A stretch of DNA of 64,000 nt from Alectoria sarmentosa. Lineage: Eukaryota; Ascomycota; Lecanoromycetes; Lecanorales; Parmeliaceae. The translations under genes were made by a program, and so were the position numbers. The stretch's first letter is position 1. Every line of letters starts with the position of its first letter. The DNA lies in the NCBI GenBank assembly GCA_009733775.1, contig WOGZ01000149.1, positions 1 to 64,000 of the forward strand, read 5' to 3'. The notes beneath the pieces were generated by a model, which worked only from the letters and a program-made list of their open reading frames with translations, searched no databases and had not been told where the DNA came from. Positions 1 through 11,593 of this stretch are shown here, piece by piece.

Positions 1-880
1 ATTAAAAATAAATTTATTAAAAAACGATTTTTCGTTAAAAAGTGAATTTTTTTTTTATATAATATCGTAACGAATATATTTAAAAAAAATATAATCGTTT
101 TTAAATTTTCGATTTTCATTTTTTTTATTTAATTTTAAATATCGCGAGTTTCGAATCTCGTTTTTAAAAGTCGAATATTTATAAAAAATAAAAGTAATGT
201 ATAAAAGATAAAAATAATTTATAAAAATAAAAGTAATTTATAAAAAAAAAAAATTATTTCTTTTTTCGAATTTATATTATTTTTACTCGATTTTAAATAT
301 CGCGAATTTCGAATTTTATATTTAAAATTCGAATTTTTATAAAGCGTATAAAAAATAAAAAAAATATATAAAAATGATTTTATATTAATTATTCGACGCT
401 AGATTTATTATAATTATTCGACGCTCGATTTATTTTATTTATTTGATATTCGATTTTTTAAAAAATATATATAAAAAAAAAAGTGTCGAAATTTAAATTA
501 TATAATAAATTACGTAATGAACGTATACGTTTATAACTTAGTCGCATTTTTCTTTATAACACTTTTCAAGTAATATAATTAAGTGTTTTATATTATATTT
601 TTATAAAATTTACGAAAGTAATTATTAATTTTACGTTTTCGTTAAAAATTTTGCAAAAAAAAAAGTTAACGTGAAATTTTCAATTCGTTTCGTTTTTATA
701 TATTGAAAATATTATAAATTTAATTTATAAATTTTAATTTATTATTGTTATAAAAATGTGAAATATTTTTAATAAACTATTTTCGTTTTTAAACGATAAT
801 TTATTATAATATAAATATTAAAGTAATTTTAATTTTATTTATATATAAATATATATTGAGCGAACGTATATACTTTATTT
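1..880. repeat. AT-rich RIP-type block (left edge)
   Basis: The block is almost entirely A and T with no long reading frame. The remaining cytosines sit mostly in CG dinucleotides, while CA, CT and CC are rare. This is what heavily RIP-mutated repeat DNA looks like in Pezizomycotina. No terminal repeats, target duplication or coding remnant can be recognised, so the original element is unknown. It runs off the left edge. Confidence 0.7.
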
Positions 881-2137
881 AAATTGCAATTAAATCTTTT
901 TCAGCTAAACTTTCGACCTTGCTTGACTTTCACGCGTGTTTTTCGCATTCAACATCAGCAATTAGCAGAGAGTATGCAGAATAATGACGAAGGTACACAG
1001 CAAAAGTGCTTCGTTCTCGGCGTTAACGAATCAGATGAAAGCGTTATCATAAACAGCGGGAGTTGAGAGACTCTGACAGCAAACTACCCGTTGTGTAGGT
1101 TTTATGAAACCGTAGCGAGAAATTGATGTTGTGAAGGGCGTACTCGTGTCTTTGAACACACGCTCAAAGCGTAGAAAGAATGCCACCTGATCCGAAAGAC
1201 CATCATAATCCCGTGATTTGAGCTCTTCGTGCGCACTCGACGTTGCGAATCGTAAAAAAGAGAGTCGAGAAGAGAAATATTGGACAGCGGTCACAATTAT
1301 TCGAGACGGAATTCCAGAACAATGATGAAATACCGAGATCCAGAATCTGCCCATTTGAACTGAAATCAAGCAGCTGAATCAAGGTAGCGAAACGTGCAGC
1401 GCTTTTGACATGAGCAAGTACGTCGAAATTATCGTAGCCATTACGAACATGGCGACGTGTGCGCGGAATTTGACAGAATGATGCTAACGTTATTTTCCAT
1501 CCTGGTAATTTCAGCTGATCTGCTTCGTCTGCTGATTATAAAGGCTCAAGGTTCAATATGCCGCGGCGCTGCTGTAGGTATCCGCGATATTTTGGTGTAG
1601 ATGGGAGGCGAATTCCTGTTCGTAAGCAATTCGATCTTGAAGATGGGAGATACCGTAGGGCGTCGTCGCTGTGCGGACGCCGGTAAGTTGGAGCTGCTCT
1701 TAGCATGTCTTGATTCCTCCATCTTGACCCACCGCTGAAGCTGAAAGAAACTGTGACGCAGATAAGAGTGCATTGAAGGTCAGTTTGAAGATTCTACTTC
1801 GAGCCCGAGGTGGGAATAAGCCTTTATATCCCTTCACCCTTGTCATTTTCACCTCTCGCAGGGCCCAGGCCGAACCGAAGCCGTGGTCCTGAACCGACTT
1901 CACACCAACTTCCCCCACTCTCCCCACTCTGTGGGGGTTTTCCCTGCGAACCACGCGGCACAGTTAGGGATCAGCAGAGCTATACAATCGACAAGAGAGA
2001 TTGAAGCATGGTTAGGAGGATATGATCCTTGCTCATTCAACTTTGCATATTTGGAAGGGTAAAACGCTACTTCAGATAGATAGCAGGCTCGAATTATCTC
2101 CAGAACGGGTTTCGTACCTTTGAAACGTTTCTCGCGG
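881..2137. other. Intergenic, no gene recognised
   Basis: Base composition returns to about half GC after the AT-rich block. Short frames exist on both strands, but none shows a family, a credible start context or consistent splice sites. The first 650 bases could be old repeat or gene debris beside the RIP block; I could not identify any. Confidence 0.4.
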
Positions 2138-3121
2138 TCACGCCTGAAGTATATCAGCCAACTCACCAAATCCACACTTTTCATCCCCGCTGGTACCGTC
2201 GATGAAAAAGTCAACGTCGTCCCGCACTTGGTCTATATTCTCGATTAGGTCCTCTGTCGTCCGCTGCACATAGATCGTCTTCATTCCACTGTTTCATTCA
2301 GACTCAAGAAAGACATTCAATACCCCGGGAGGAGTAGCACTGACACTGTCTTAGCTGCCCTCAGGTCATATGCATGCGCAGCAACCATGATGGCTTCTGA
2401 AGGGGCCACCTGCATCAAGTCTAGCGCTTTGGTATAACACTCAGCATCTGGCTGAGTAAAGGTCAGCTGAGAGGTCGGAGCGGGATCTTAGGACGACTCA
2501 ACTAACCTTTGCCTTTCCTAGCATTTGCGATGAGAAGAGCGTGTGGAAGGGGAGATTTGAAGACTTCATGATATCAAGCTGCAAACGCGTGGAGCCATTG
2601 GCGAGTACCACTCTGCCCACGTTAAGACGGTGCATCTACTAGCTATACGGTGGGGCCTCCTTACATGAAGTATCTCTGCTTCAGTCTTTCAAGTGCCGGT
2701 GCCACGTCAGGCCACCCTTCACAATGATACTGCGTCAGCCTAGGTCTATCTATTCTCATCCTGCGCTCATTCAAAGCCTACCTGTCTGCTCGTGCCAAGC
2801 CCCCACAAGCTTGTTTCTCACGCCGTCATCCCATTGCGCCGGCGTCACTCCTCTAGCAAGCAGCAGCCAGTTCAGCACCCGCCTGTGCGTGACATCGATA
2901 TCTTCAACAGCCTGAGAAGCTTCTTTGCGCGTGCGGATCTCTTTGAAAAAACCAGCGCGCCAGTCGGCTGCGAGTTGCGGAAGTGACTCTGAAGGGAGGG
3001 CTGGAATAGAGGGCGCGCTTTCAAGAGCGGGAAGAATGGAAGAGTACCAGTCGACACAGGTGCCCATGAGGTCGAAGACGACGGCTTTTGGGACGGCTGG
3101 GGATGTGGATACTGCTGACAT
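2138..3121 (-). CDS. Haloacid dehalogenase-like hydrolase (type II, HAD superfamily)
   Basis: Five exons on the minus strand: 3121-2782, 2716-2665, 2612-2507, 2451-2345 and 2288-2138. Introns of 52-65 nt have GT..AG ends, and the joined frame gives 251 residues. Motif I is KAVVFDLMGTC with the predicted nucleophile Asp17. A LANGST segment fits motif II. The stretch AAHAYDLRAAKTVGMKT fits the later lysine/acid motifs and is only complete after splicing at 2344. The C-terminal part IDGTSGDEKCGFGELADIL is also typical. The family hydrolyses 2-haloacids or related small acids in the cytosol; the substrate here is unknown. Length matches fungal relatives. The next gene, also minus, ends 201 bases upstream of the start. 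Confidence 0.85.
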
Positions 3122-3322
3122 GGTGGTTGATTAGTTGCTGAGAGCCGATAGAGAGAACACATGTGATTTCATTGGAAGATCAGCAGCACAGTCACGTGAC
3201 ATGGCGGGGCAAAAGTCCTCTATGTCATTCTCAGCCAAAGCAACACTTCAATTTCGTAGTCTCAGCGACAACCAGAGTAAAGTCACATGTATGCAGTATA
3301 TTACTTACCCCACTAGCACAGA

Positions 3323-3995
3323 TCACAAGAATCTTCGCCTCTCTGAGGATGTCGCATTCACTGGCAAAGCTCCACCCTCAATATCCGAAAACCAGGTCCT
3401 AAACCTCCCCAGCGCCATCCCTTGACATATAACCAAGGCCAGAAACTCCCTCACTTCACTATCGACAACGATGTTGTACATGATTCGCAGCGCTGCGCAC
3501 GCCAGATCCAGACTCAAAGGATGTTGCGGAACGGGTTCCATACCGAACCTCATATCGTACCCGCTGGCATAGAAGCCCTGGGGAACGCTGCCTGTGGGTT
3601 GCGCTTGAAGCTTCGCAATCTGCTCTAGGGTTTCGAGGATGAAGTAGCGGTTCTCCGAGGCGGTGCCTAGCCTATCGCCTACGACTGGGAATGAGAGGTA
3701 GCAGTCTTCGTGAGGGTCGGAGGTTGGAATAGTGACTGTGAAGGGTATGTCGGGCCATCCTGCTTCCAACCCTAGTCTGTTGAACTTGATTCAGCTATAT
3801 GCAGGTAATGGGGGGGTTCTTAGAAAGGTACCCGCTCGAGATGTTCAGGTTGGCAAGACTTGGCGATGACACTAGTGACTGTGGAGAATTGACCAAGGTT
3901 AGATGCGACGCAATGCTTTGGTGAATTAGACCGAAGGAGAGATAAACCTGAGCGAGTCTGAGAAGGGCTCTCGATGCTTCAAATCGCCCTTTCAT
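3323..3995 (-). CDS. Hypothetical protein, possibly secreted or membrane-anchored
   Basis: Two exons, 3995-3832 and 3776-3323, around a 55-nt intron give 205 residues. The junction restores the reading frame cleanly (54 codons plus two bases, then GGA). The N-terminus has a moderately hydrophobic stretch (LLRLAQVYLSFGLIHQSIA, residues 11-29) that could be a weak signal peptide. An in-frame upstream ATG at 4070 would add 25 residues; I prefer 3995 because it puts the hydrophobic stretch near the start. The middle contains GFYASGYDMRFGM and a hydrophobic helix-like LDLACAALRIMYNIVV. I do not recognise the family. The end may be spliced differently near 3400. Confidence 0.55.
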
Positions 3996-5336
3996 GATTA
4001 TGCAATGAAGGGTCGAAAATTGGGATAAAGAGAACAAGTATAGAGGATCTCTTCGGCGTATCTTAGGCAACCATTGTCGTCTATCGCATTTGCTTCACAT
4101 CTGCTGGGAAGCGCTCCTCGCAACGTGATCCGATAGCCTATCCGATCGTTCTCGGCTTTTTCTCCGCGTAGCGAACCAGACACATCTGAGGAAACAATCT
4201 TCATGAGATTGAAGAACACTCTTCGAGATTCGTGGGGTTTCCTTACCGCATTATTTTAGGTGCTCAACATGCGTCTCAAATCTATAGTGTCCTCAACTAT
4301 CAGCATCTCAGAGTTTAGATCCGAATTGAAATTTGCGGAGGCTTTGACCCGCTCAAGGATTGCGCCGACAAGGCCGTTGTGATTATGTCGTCACAGCGTG
4401 TTGTGGGTTGGTTATTGTCCGAAAAGTGGGAGCAATTTGAAGAGCGCAACAAAAAGAGATAGCATCTGACCAATCGAACCTTCTGACTTCAAATAATACT
4501 CGGCCACATGGTTATCAAAGCTGTGAAGCTGCAAGTTGATCGGCATTTCCCATGGCACCAAAATATGTGAACGTTAACGGCTGACATTTTCACATGGTCC
4601 CCGTGGTCCAGGTCAAATTAATGGAAGAGGAGGTACGTCAATAATACTAGGTGAGTCGAGTCTGGAGCTCTCAAGCATGTTCTGTTGCCTCGTGACTCAA
4701 ATTCTCACTTTGTTGCAACGTCCATACCTTTATTAGGCCGTGATCCTCCGTTCTTGCGGATTCTGATGTTCAATGGAGCGTTGGCGCTGGTGCACAAATC
4801 AGCCCAGGAGTCGACATCTTGACCTGCCTGTTTTCCAAACATCTTGATAAAGTGGCTCTGCTTCGAAAACATCTCCCCTTTTTCCTGCGTCAGCACTTGC
4901 TTTCCCCCGAAAATGTCGAGCCTTTTCCATACTCGGTGGTTCGGTGACCAACCCCGCCCCTGTCATTTCCTCGGAACGGTCATACTCCACACTCCAAGAA
5001 CCAATCGTGCCCTTCAAGCGTCTTCCTTGGCCAACCATACAGGACCCAGGGAGACAGCGTACTCCCAGCTATGACCTATGCGCATGTCGGCTATATCACT
5101 CCAGTTGTATAGGGTTAAATAAATCCCCGAGCAGCATTCTGAGATAGAATACTTCCATCTTACACATCACTGTTATTGCCATATCCTACTTATTGACGGC
5201 GAATCTTTTGTACAGACTTCGCGCGACGCGATTGTTCAACGAAACGACCAAGTCAAAAATACGTTAGTGCATGTAATAAACGTCGTGAACCCAATTTCCG
5301 CTGCGGCGAACCATCCCTGTTACGTGTAGCGCAAGG
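3996..5336. other. Intergenic between divergent genes
   Basis: Shared upstream region of the minus-strand hypothetical gene and the plus-strand formamidase gene. Short open frames near 4700-5150 overlap on both strands and look like chance frames. No repeat or RNA gene was seen. Confidence 0.4.
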
Positions 5337-6421
5337 ATGACCTCTCCTTCAACCTCACAACCACTCTACACCTCTACCTTTTCCATCTCCTACGACAAGA
5401 CCGAGCTCAACACTCTTGACATTCACAGACCTACCACTCCCCCACTTACACCCTCCTACTGGCTAATCTACATCCATGGCGGCGCGTTCCGGTGACAACT
5501 TTTCCTCTACCATGCCGCCCGATCTATTCAACAAGCCCGTCTTCAATGAGTTGTGCTAACGTCGAGATCCCCAAAAGCGACCCCCTCGTGGATTCCACCT
5601 CCATCCTCCCCTCTCTCCCCTCCATCTTCGCCTCATCCCATCACATCGCAGCCGTCGCAAGCCTGAACTACCGACTTTCACCACATCCCAGACACCCCAC
5701 CCATCCGAGTGGGCCAGAGATATCCCAGGGCAGGACTGCAAAATGGCCCGACCACATCAACGATGTGCGTGATGCTATCTATTGGCTTAGGAAAGACGGG
5801 GGCTTGGTTGAGGGGCAAGAATGGATAGTATCCGGGCATAGTGTCGGTGGCACGATGGCTATGATGCTGGGGATGGACTCCATGTCAACCAGAGAGCAGG
5901 ACAAGAATTGGCCGGGTGGCATTTGGGGAGCCGAGGGCGGCGATGGCAGTGTGGAAGGGGTACTGAGCCTGGAAGGGCTGAGAGCCGTGGTCAGCATTGA
6001 AGGCATCTACGATTTCACCGCTTGTCGGGACACCCACATGCATCTACGAGACATGTACGAAGACTTCACCACCGGAGCCTTTGGTCCAAAATGGGCGAAT
6101 TGGGACAGGGGAGATATACTGCGGTGTGGAAGGAGTGTGAGAGGCGGTGTGGAGGTTGTGGTGGGGCATAGTAAAGAGGATGAGCTGGTGGAGTGGGAGC
6201 AGGCGGAGAAGCTAATGGAGGTTTTGAGGAGGCGGAGGTCACCGTGGCCTTGGGGGCCAGAGTTGGTGGAACTACAGGGCGAGCATCAAGAGGTGGTGAG
6301 GGGTGGGATTGGGGTCGGTAAATGTGTCAGTGCTGCCGTGGAACTCTTGATTGCTAACGAAGAAGAGAAGGAGAAGAAGCCGATGAGTGAACAAGTCGAA
6401 GTGTTTGCGACATGCATCTAA
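5337..6421 (+). CDS. BNA7: Kynurenine formamidase (arylformamidase), alpha/beta hydrolase
   Basis: Hydrolyses N-formylkynurenine to kynurenine and formate in the tryptophan-to-NAD pathway. The unspliced sequence seems frame-broken. An 86-nt intron (5492-5577; GTGACA donor, GCTAAC branch, AAAAG acceptor) joins HGGAFR directly to DPLVDSTSILP and gives 332 residues. Visible features: oxyanion motif HGG at 47-49, NYRLSPHP near 82-89, nucleophile elbow GHSVGG with Ser140, the segment VEGIYDF-like SIEGIYDFT, an acid in HSKEDELVEW, and a candidate catalytic His in GEHQEV. These match fungal BNA7 in order and spacing. HGGAF replaces the more usual HGGAW. The gene stands alone, with no pathway neighbour. 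A related carboxylesterase is the main alternative. Confidence 0.78.
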
Positions 6422-7371
6422 CGCGCGGCCGTAGTGAAGTTCTAAAATGGACTTCGATCAATAGCATTATCGGAACCTGCTACGCAAAGGCGTTCAGTCC
6501 TACAAAAAAATTCTACCTCTATGACAAATATATTCTGCAGCATCAAAATGGCATACTTGGTACATGCGTGACTGCTGGAGAAATGGGCATGGCCAAATTC
6601 CGCTGTTAGTCATGGGGCGTCTACACAGGGATATGGCATGACCCCATCAGATCGGGGTGTGACGTCACAGACACCATGGGTGAAGGTCCGTGCATCGACA
6701 TATAGTAGAAAGTGGACCACAGCAGGGGTGGCAAGAAGGACACACAAAGCGAAGCTAGAGTGGATGCCTCAAGTTAGGCTGCCAGGAGTTGGAGTGACTA
6801 TATATGCATACGTTGAGTATCCTCAATCTAGTGCTCTGTTCTCCTGTCAAGGCAGACAATGCACACGAGGGCTTGGCTGCACAGGGCAAAGCACCAGGCG
6901 TGTGTCTCTGGTATACTAAGCCGTGCGGACTCGGCTTTTCGAAGACGGGAATGGTTTCACAGTCTGAGTCAAGGCACAGTCTCGGTCAATCAGAATGTTG
7001 AAACATGGCGTGTCGTAGGTTCAAGCTGGCTGCACGTGCAGGCTGACATACATGACAGATGCATCAAGAGGACCAACCTTGGGCGGCAAAGCAATTACTT
7101 CAGTAGGGTCATCACGACCCGGGTTTTGTCTCCTTAAAAGCCCCACCCCCCCTCGAGTCGTCGAAAAGCAGGCACGCATAGCCTTTTTGATTGCCAGCTG
7201 TCCTGATTCTTCCACCAATCAGCCTTGGGCTTATTCACATTACACTTTCTTTAGCATATCCACTACTTCTTGCTAGCCTAGCCTCTCATGAAGAGGAGGA
7301 AACCGCTCGCCACCATGAGGGTGCTACACCGCTTGAGAAATCCCAGCCCCTCCAAAAGACCTCTCACTCTC
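6422..7371. other. Intergenic, no gene recognised
   Basis: Only short overlapping frames without family resemblance. No repeat larger than simple runs was noticed. Confidence 0.35.
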
Positions 7372-7729
7372 GCCATGGTTGATACAACGCGTCACGGGGA
7401 TTCGCTCGCACCCGTCTGCGGACCCCGTCGAGTCAGACACCCTTGGAAACCCTCAGAGAAGAAAGTGTCTTGGCACGCTCGATATCCTTGCCCTAGTCGT
7501 GGCGTTGGTATCCCTCGCCGTTGCAATCTGCAATCTACTTCATCCCTCCACGGCTCGAATTTGCTTAGATATTGTATTGGGCCTCAACAATCAGATCGTC
7601 AATATTAGCTTCCTCTTGAGCATCAGGAACATCTATTTTCACTTTCAAAAGATCGCCACCACGTACTTCTCGTTCATCGACGCCAACATCGGTCTATCAG
7701 AGTGCGGAAAAGGCAAAACTTCATATTGA
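7372..7729 (+). pseudogene. Truncated remnant of a fungal multipass membrane-protein family
   Basis: One frame reads LDILALVVALVSLAVAI, then LGLNNQIVNISFLLSI, then an FIDANIGLSE-like end. This resembles an uncharacterised family of Pezizomycotina membrane proteins in which a tract ending in LG.T.Q..VIGFLLSIMN is followed by an LQNYDA motif; the comparison is from memory. Here the frame stops where that motif should begin. The plausible start ATG at 7372 lies in a different frame from the membrane part. No continuation was found in the next 800 bases. I read it as a decayed, 3'-truncated copy. A short functional protein is possible but less likely. Confidence 0.4.
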
Positions 7730-8278
7730 TACAATCCGCATCGACATCCTCATGGCGAAAAAAAAAAACATTCTTCTTAGACATAGCCGATAGATAATAA
7801 AAACCTCAATCCAACTTTCTCAGCGGGACACGTATAATACGAGGGTGAGAGCTTATCGAGGAGCCTTCCACACTTTAGAGCGCGCAGGAATCGTACTCTG
7901 TATATACATCCATTATCTCAGATTCATCGGGTCGATCCAGTCCTCCTTTGACACCAAACAGGTCCGCGAGGCTCGGACCATCATCCCTCAATGCCATCGC
8001 CTTAATATGCTGGTCTCGCTCTACGGCATTGATATATACGCGGCCCTCTCGGAGTTATACCAATAGATTTCCTTATAGATATAAATATCCCTTACAGCAA
8101 CAAGAATTCCACAAAAACATTCCAGACACGGCCAAGACCCACCCTCAAACCCGACTCTCTTTTCTACTCCATTCGTTGCTCGCTACTTCTTCAACCAGCA
8201 TTATCTATCGATCGCCGCTAGCTAGCAAAAAGAATAGATAGATCAGGTCTTCTTCTCAAGCCGCACGCACCCTCACAG

Positions 8279-8366
8279 ATGATCTCTGGTCAATCGCCAT
8301 TCTCGCAAATCATCTCTAGCCCCTCGCCATTCTCGCAATGATCTCTAGCCAATCGCCATCATCTTA
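8279..8366. repeat. Three tandem 29-30 bp repeats
   Basis: Three imperfect units begin at 8279, 8309 and 8338. Each reads roughly ATGATCTCTAGCCAATCGCC followed by ATTCTCGCA; the third unit has drifted at its end. A looser duplication of a CAAATCTTC..GTCCGTCCGC segment follows at about 8396-8452. No coding role is visible. Confidence 0.75.
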
Positions 8367-8610
8367 ATCATCAACTAATTCCATTCCATTCCAATCAAAT
8401 CTTCCGTCCGTCCGCTACCTCCCATTCAAATCTTCAGTCCAGTCCGTCCGCAGCCTCGCTATCCGATCTAGTCAGCAAAGTCACGCGCTCAATGCCAATC
8501 AATCAACATCAGCGGCAAGAGCAAAAAGCCCGTAAAAGTAAGGTACCTATCCCAAAGCGCCATCATGCACACTGTGAACGAAAACCTTTTCACGAGAACG
8601 GGGTCGTGTT

Positions 8611-8625
8611 GAGAGAGAGAGAAAA

Positions 8626-8668
<43 letters not shown>

Positions 8669-8973
8669 AAGAGAAAGAGAAAAAGAGAGAAAAAGAAAAA
8701 GAGAGAAAAAGCGAGAGAAAAAAAGAAAAAGAAAAAGAAAAAGAAAAAGAAAAAGAAAAAGAGAGAGAAAAGAAAAAGAAAAAGAGAAAAAAAGAGAGAA
8801 AGAAAAAAAAAAAGAGAGAAAAAAAAAGAGAGAAAAAAAGAAAAAGAGAGAGAAAAAGAGAGAAAAAGAGAGAAAAAGAGAGAGAAAAAGAAAAAAAGAG
8901 AAAGAAAAAGAAAAAGAAAAAGAGAGATAGAGAGAGAGAGAGAAAAAAAGAGAAAAAGAGAGAGAGAGAAAGG
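8611..8973 (+). repeat. Long polypurine (GA/AAAGA) tract
   Basis: From 8611 to 8927 every base on the plus strand is A or G (317 nt). After a single T at 8928 the purine run continues to 8973. The tract mixes (GA)n with (A3-5G)n blocks. It opens long Lys/Glu/Arg frames on one strand and Phe/Leu/Ser frames on the other, which are composition artefacts and not genes. Such tracts can form triplex DNA and are prone to length change and assembly error. Confidence 0.95.
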
Positions 8974-9646
8974 CATGTTGGAAGGAAGCGCAGGTAGCCG
9001 ACGTGGTAGCGAGCGACTGGGTTTTATTCTGTGCGATTGATTGTGACTTTGGCTTTGAGCTTTGAGGGGGCTAAGAGTGCTGTGGGTGAGGATTTTCTGA
9101 GAAAAGAGGCCAAGTTTTCGACGGCCGGTGCAGACTAGATATACCATCTCGGTAAATTTTATCATCGATTGTCTTGGACAAGTCATGCCGCACGAATTGT
9201 AGTATTAGTATATTAATGCAGAGGAATCAGGTATAAAAGGGGGGTGATGTTCAGTAGTCGAACCCGCATGAGCGTGGGCTTTTGCGGAAGAGGTGTGGGG
9301 TAGTATCGAGGGCTACTTGCGGCGTTGTAGTCAAAACACCCAGAGAAGATGCCCATGTCAAGATGTTAGAGGTCGAACGTGTTTGGAGAGGATAGTAAGT
9401 AGCTGGAGTTGAAAAGGCAAGATTTATTTTCAAAATTTTATTGACTCGAGATTCTATAGATTAGGCACTTTATATTCTAGTGTATTTTCATCAAATAAGA
9501 AGCGTTGAAATCCGGTATATGCATAGATATCTTAACAATCCGACATGCAGTTGTAGAGTCGAGAGTCGAGAGTACAGAGGCGTATGACAGAATTTCCCTG
9601 CCAAGAATTCCAGAGGGCTTTGAACACGCGAAAACCGATGTGTCCA
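8974..9646. other. Intergenic, downstream of transporter gene
   Basis: Lies 3' of the minus-strand transporter. Short frames only. Probably includes its 3' untranslated region. Confidence 0.35.
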
Positions 9647-11593
9647 TCACACAGCCACACCGGGAACCTTTGGCTTGACGTTCCGCCACTTCGCGAACAG
9701 TGCAATGGGCAGAGTCACTCCAGCCAATGCGACTGCCAACGCGAACGCCAGCTTCAGTCCGTCCATGTAGGCGAGCACGATGCCAGGGAGTTCTTGCGCT
9801 GAAAACACTGCGCGCAACTGCGTTGCGCCCGTTGCTACCACTAGGGCGGGACTGACGCCTGGGGCGAGAATTGGGACACGCGCGAGCAGTCGGTTCGTGT
9901 AGGCTGTTTCGCCTGCGGAGACGAAGAATGCACCGCCCATTGTTTGGAAGACTGAGTCAGCAGTTAGCCATTGGAGTCTTGGTCAGCGACAACATATGAA
10001 TGATGGTGTGCTTACAAAGGGTGATTGCAGTGACGGACGATATCTCGGAGGCTTCGACGAAGGCCTGGTTGGCGATGATGGGGACTTGGATGGCCAGTCC
10101 GATGCCTATACCGGCCAAGGCTTGATATCCAATCCAATGCGAAGAAGGCGAACCAATGTCCAATGTGTATAGCAGACCGGTACCGATCGTGGTAATGGCA
10201 CTACCCGCCAAGAGGAAGGGGACGTAGACGCCATAGACGGTGATGAGTCCACCAGATACAACGGTGAACACAGCTACAAACGTCAGATTCTGCATATTTG
10301 ATGTGTTCACAGCGAGAGGACTCACAAACACCGAGCACGAGAGGTATATTGCGAACGCCACTTTCGGAAGCCGAGACGTTGTCGACGGATTGAAAATAGA
10401 TTGGGAGGTAGTAGAGCAAAGCGAAGAAAGACCCGGCAGAGCTGGTTACTCAATCAGCGACGGCTCCGTCGTTAAAGCAGGTATGCTTACAAGCAGACGT
10501 AAAGGCAGTTGACAAGGATCTCCCGCCTTCTAAGCAGTGCTCCTTGCAGGATCGCTCGGTCACCCATGTACCACTCCACAACTCCAAAGGCTATCAGAAG
10601 CAAGCCGAAGCCGACAAGTGTTCCGATGACCGATGAGTCGCTCCAAGCTTTGGTCACGCCACCCCACTGAAGAGCAAGTAAGTAGCAGACGATTGCTGCC
10701 ATGATGGTGAAAGTGCCTAGTGGATCCATCTGGAGGAGTTTCTCTTGCCATGGGGCTTTGACGGGTCTCGATGCTGCGGGGGCTTGGAAAAAGAGAAAGA
10801 TCACAACTGCAGAGGCACCGCCGATGGGTAGGTTGACATAGAAGCACCATCGCCAGGTGGCGTGAGTCGTGAAGACTCCTCCCAGTAAAGGTCCAATGAC
10901 ACTGGCGCATCCGTATGCACCTCCAAGGATGCCGGTGTAAGCGGGTCTTTGACCCGGCGGAACGGCGAACGCAATAATCGTGTATGCGCCTGAAGCGATA
11001 CCTGCCCCTCCCATTCCTGATTATTGTGAGCCAGACATCCAAGCATTGGGTAGATTGTGGGAAGCCCTACCAGCTATCGCTCTGCCAATGATCAACGTGG
11101 TACTGTTCTGCGAGACTCCGCAGATCAAACTTCCCACCTCGAAGATACCAATGGCGATAAGGAAAGTTGGCTTCAATAGAAAGTACTTGTATGCCTTGCC
11201 CCATGTCGATTGAAAGGCGCCGAGGGTGAGGAAGAAGGCAGAACCGTACCAGCCTACTTGGTTCAGGCTGTGGAACTCGTCGGTGATGCGGGGAATTGCC
11301 GTTGCAACGATTGTCATATCGAGAGCGACGAGGAAAATGGAGAGGGCGAGGGCGACGACGATGAATGCGAGCTTAAATCCGTGGGAGTAGTCGGCGGTTG
11401 CTATTTCTATTGAAGTGTCCATGTCTTGAGGATTGTCCGAAGAGATCTCCTCAGTCTTGGCTTTTTGCGACTGTGCACGAACATCGTCCCTCATTACTGG
11501 GGAACTGGTGTCTTTCTCCTTCTCCATCTCTAATGAGAGTTGCGAGGGTGATGAGGTGGCAGTGGCAGCGACCACCCTTGGGGTCGCATTCAT
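9647..11593 (-). CDS. MFS multidrug/toxin efflux transporter (DHA2, 14-TM type)
   Basis: Five exons: 11593-11071, 11016-10491, 10441-10332, 10273-10016 and 9951-9647. Introns are 49-64 nt; the protein has 573 residues. After a hydrophilic N-terminus (about 70 residues) comes the family start LDMTIVATAIPRIT, then VGWYGSAFFLTLGAFQS. Motif C is seen as GPLLGGVFTTHATWRW..NLPIGG, followed by YYLPIYFQSV and a late SVDN..SGVRNIPLVL segment. These fit proton-coupled exporters of the plasma membrane that expel drugs, toxins or self-made metabolites; the substrate is not predictable. All junctions keep phase and rebuild family motifs, for example GRAIAG|MGGAG. It is transcribed away from the Zn2Cys6 regulator that starts 1,062 bases upstream. 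Confidence 0.9.

Noticed and set aside
5492..5577. Apparent frameshift or pseudogene in the formamidase gene
   Set aside because: A canonical intron with GTGACA donor, GCTAAC branch and AAAAG acceptor restores the frame and family motif.
8492..9186. Long Lys/Glu/Arg frame on plus and Phe/Leu/Ser frame on minus
   Set aside because: Both are products of the polypurine tract; no gene-like sequence on either side.
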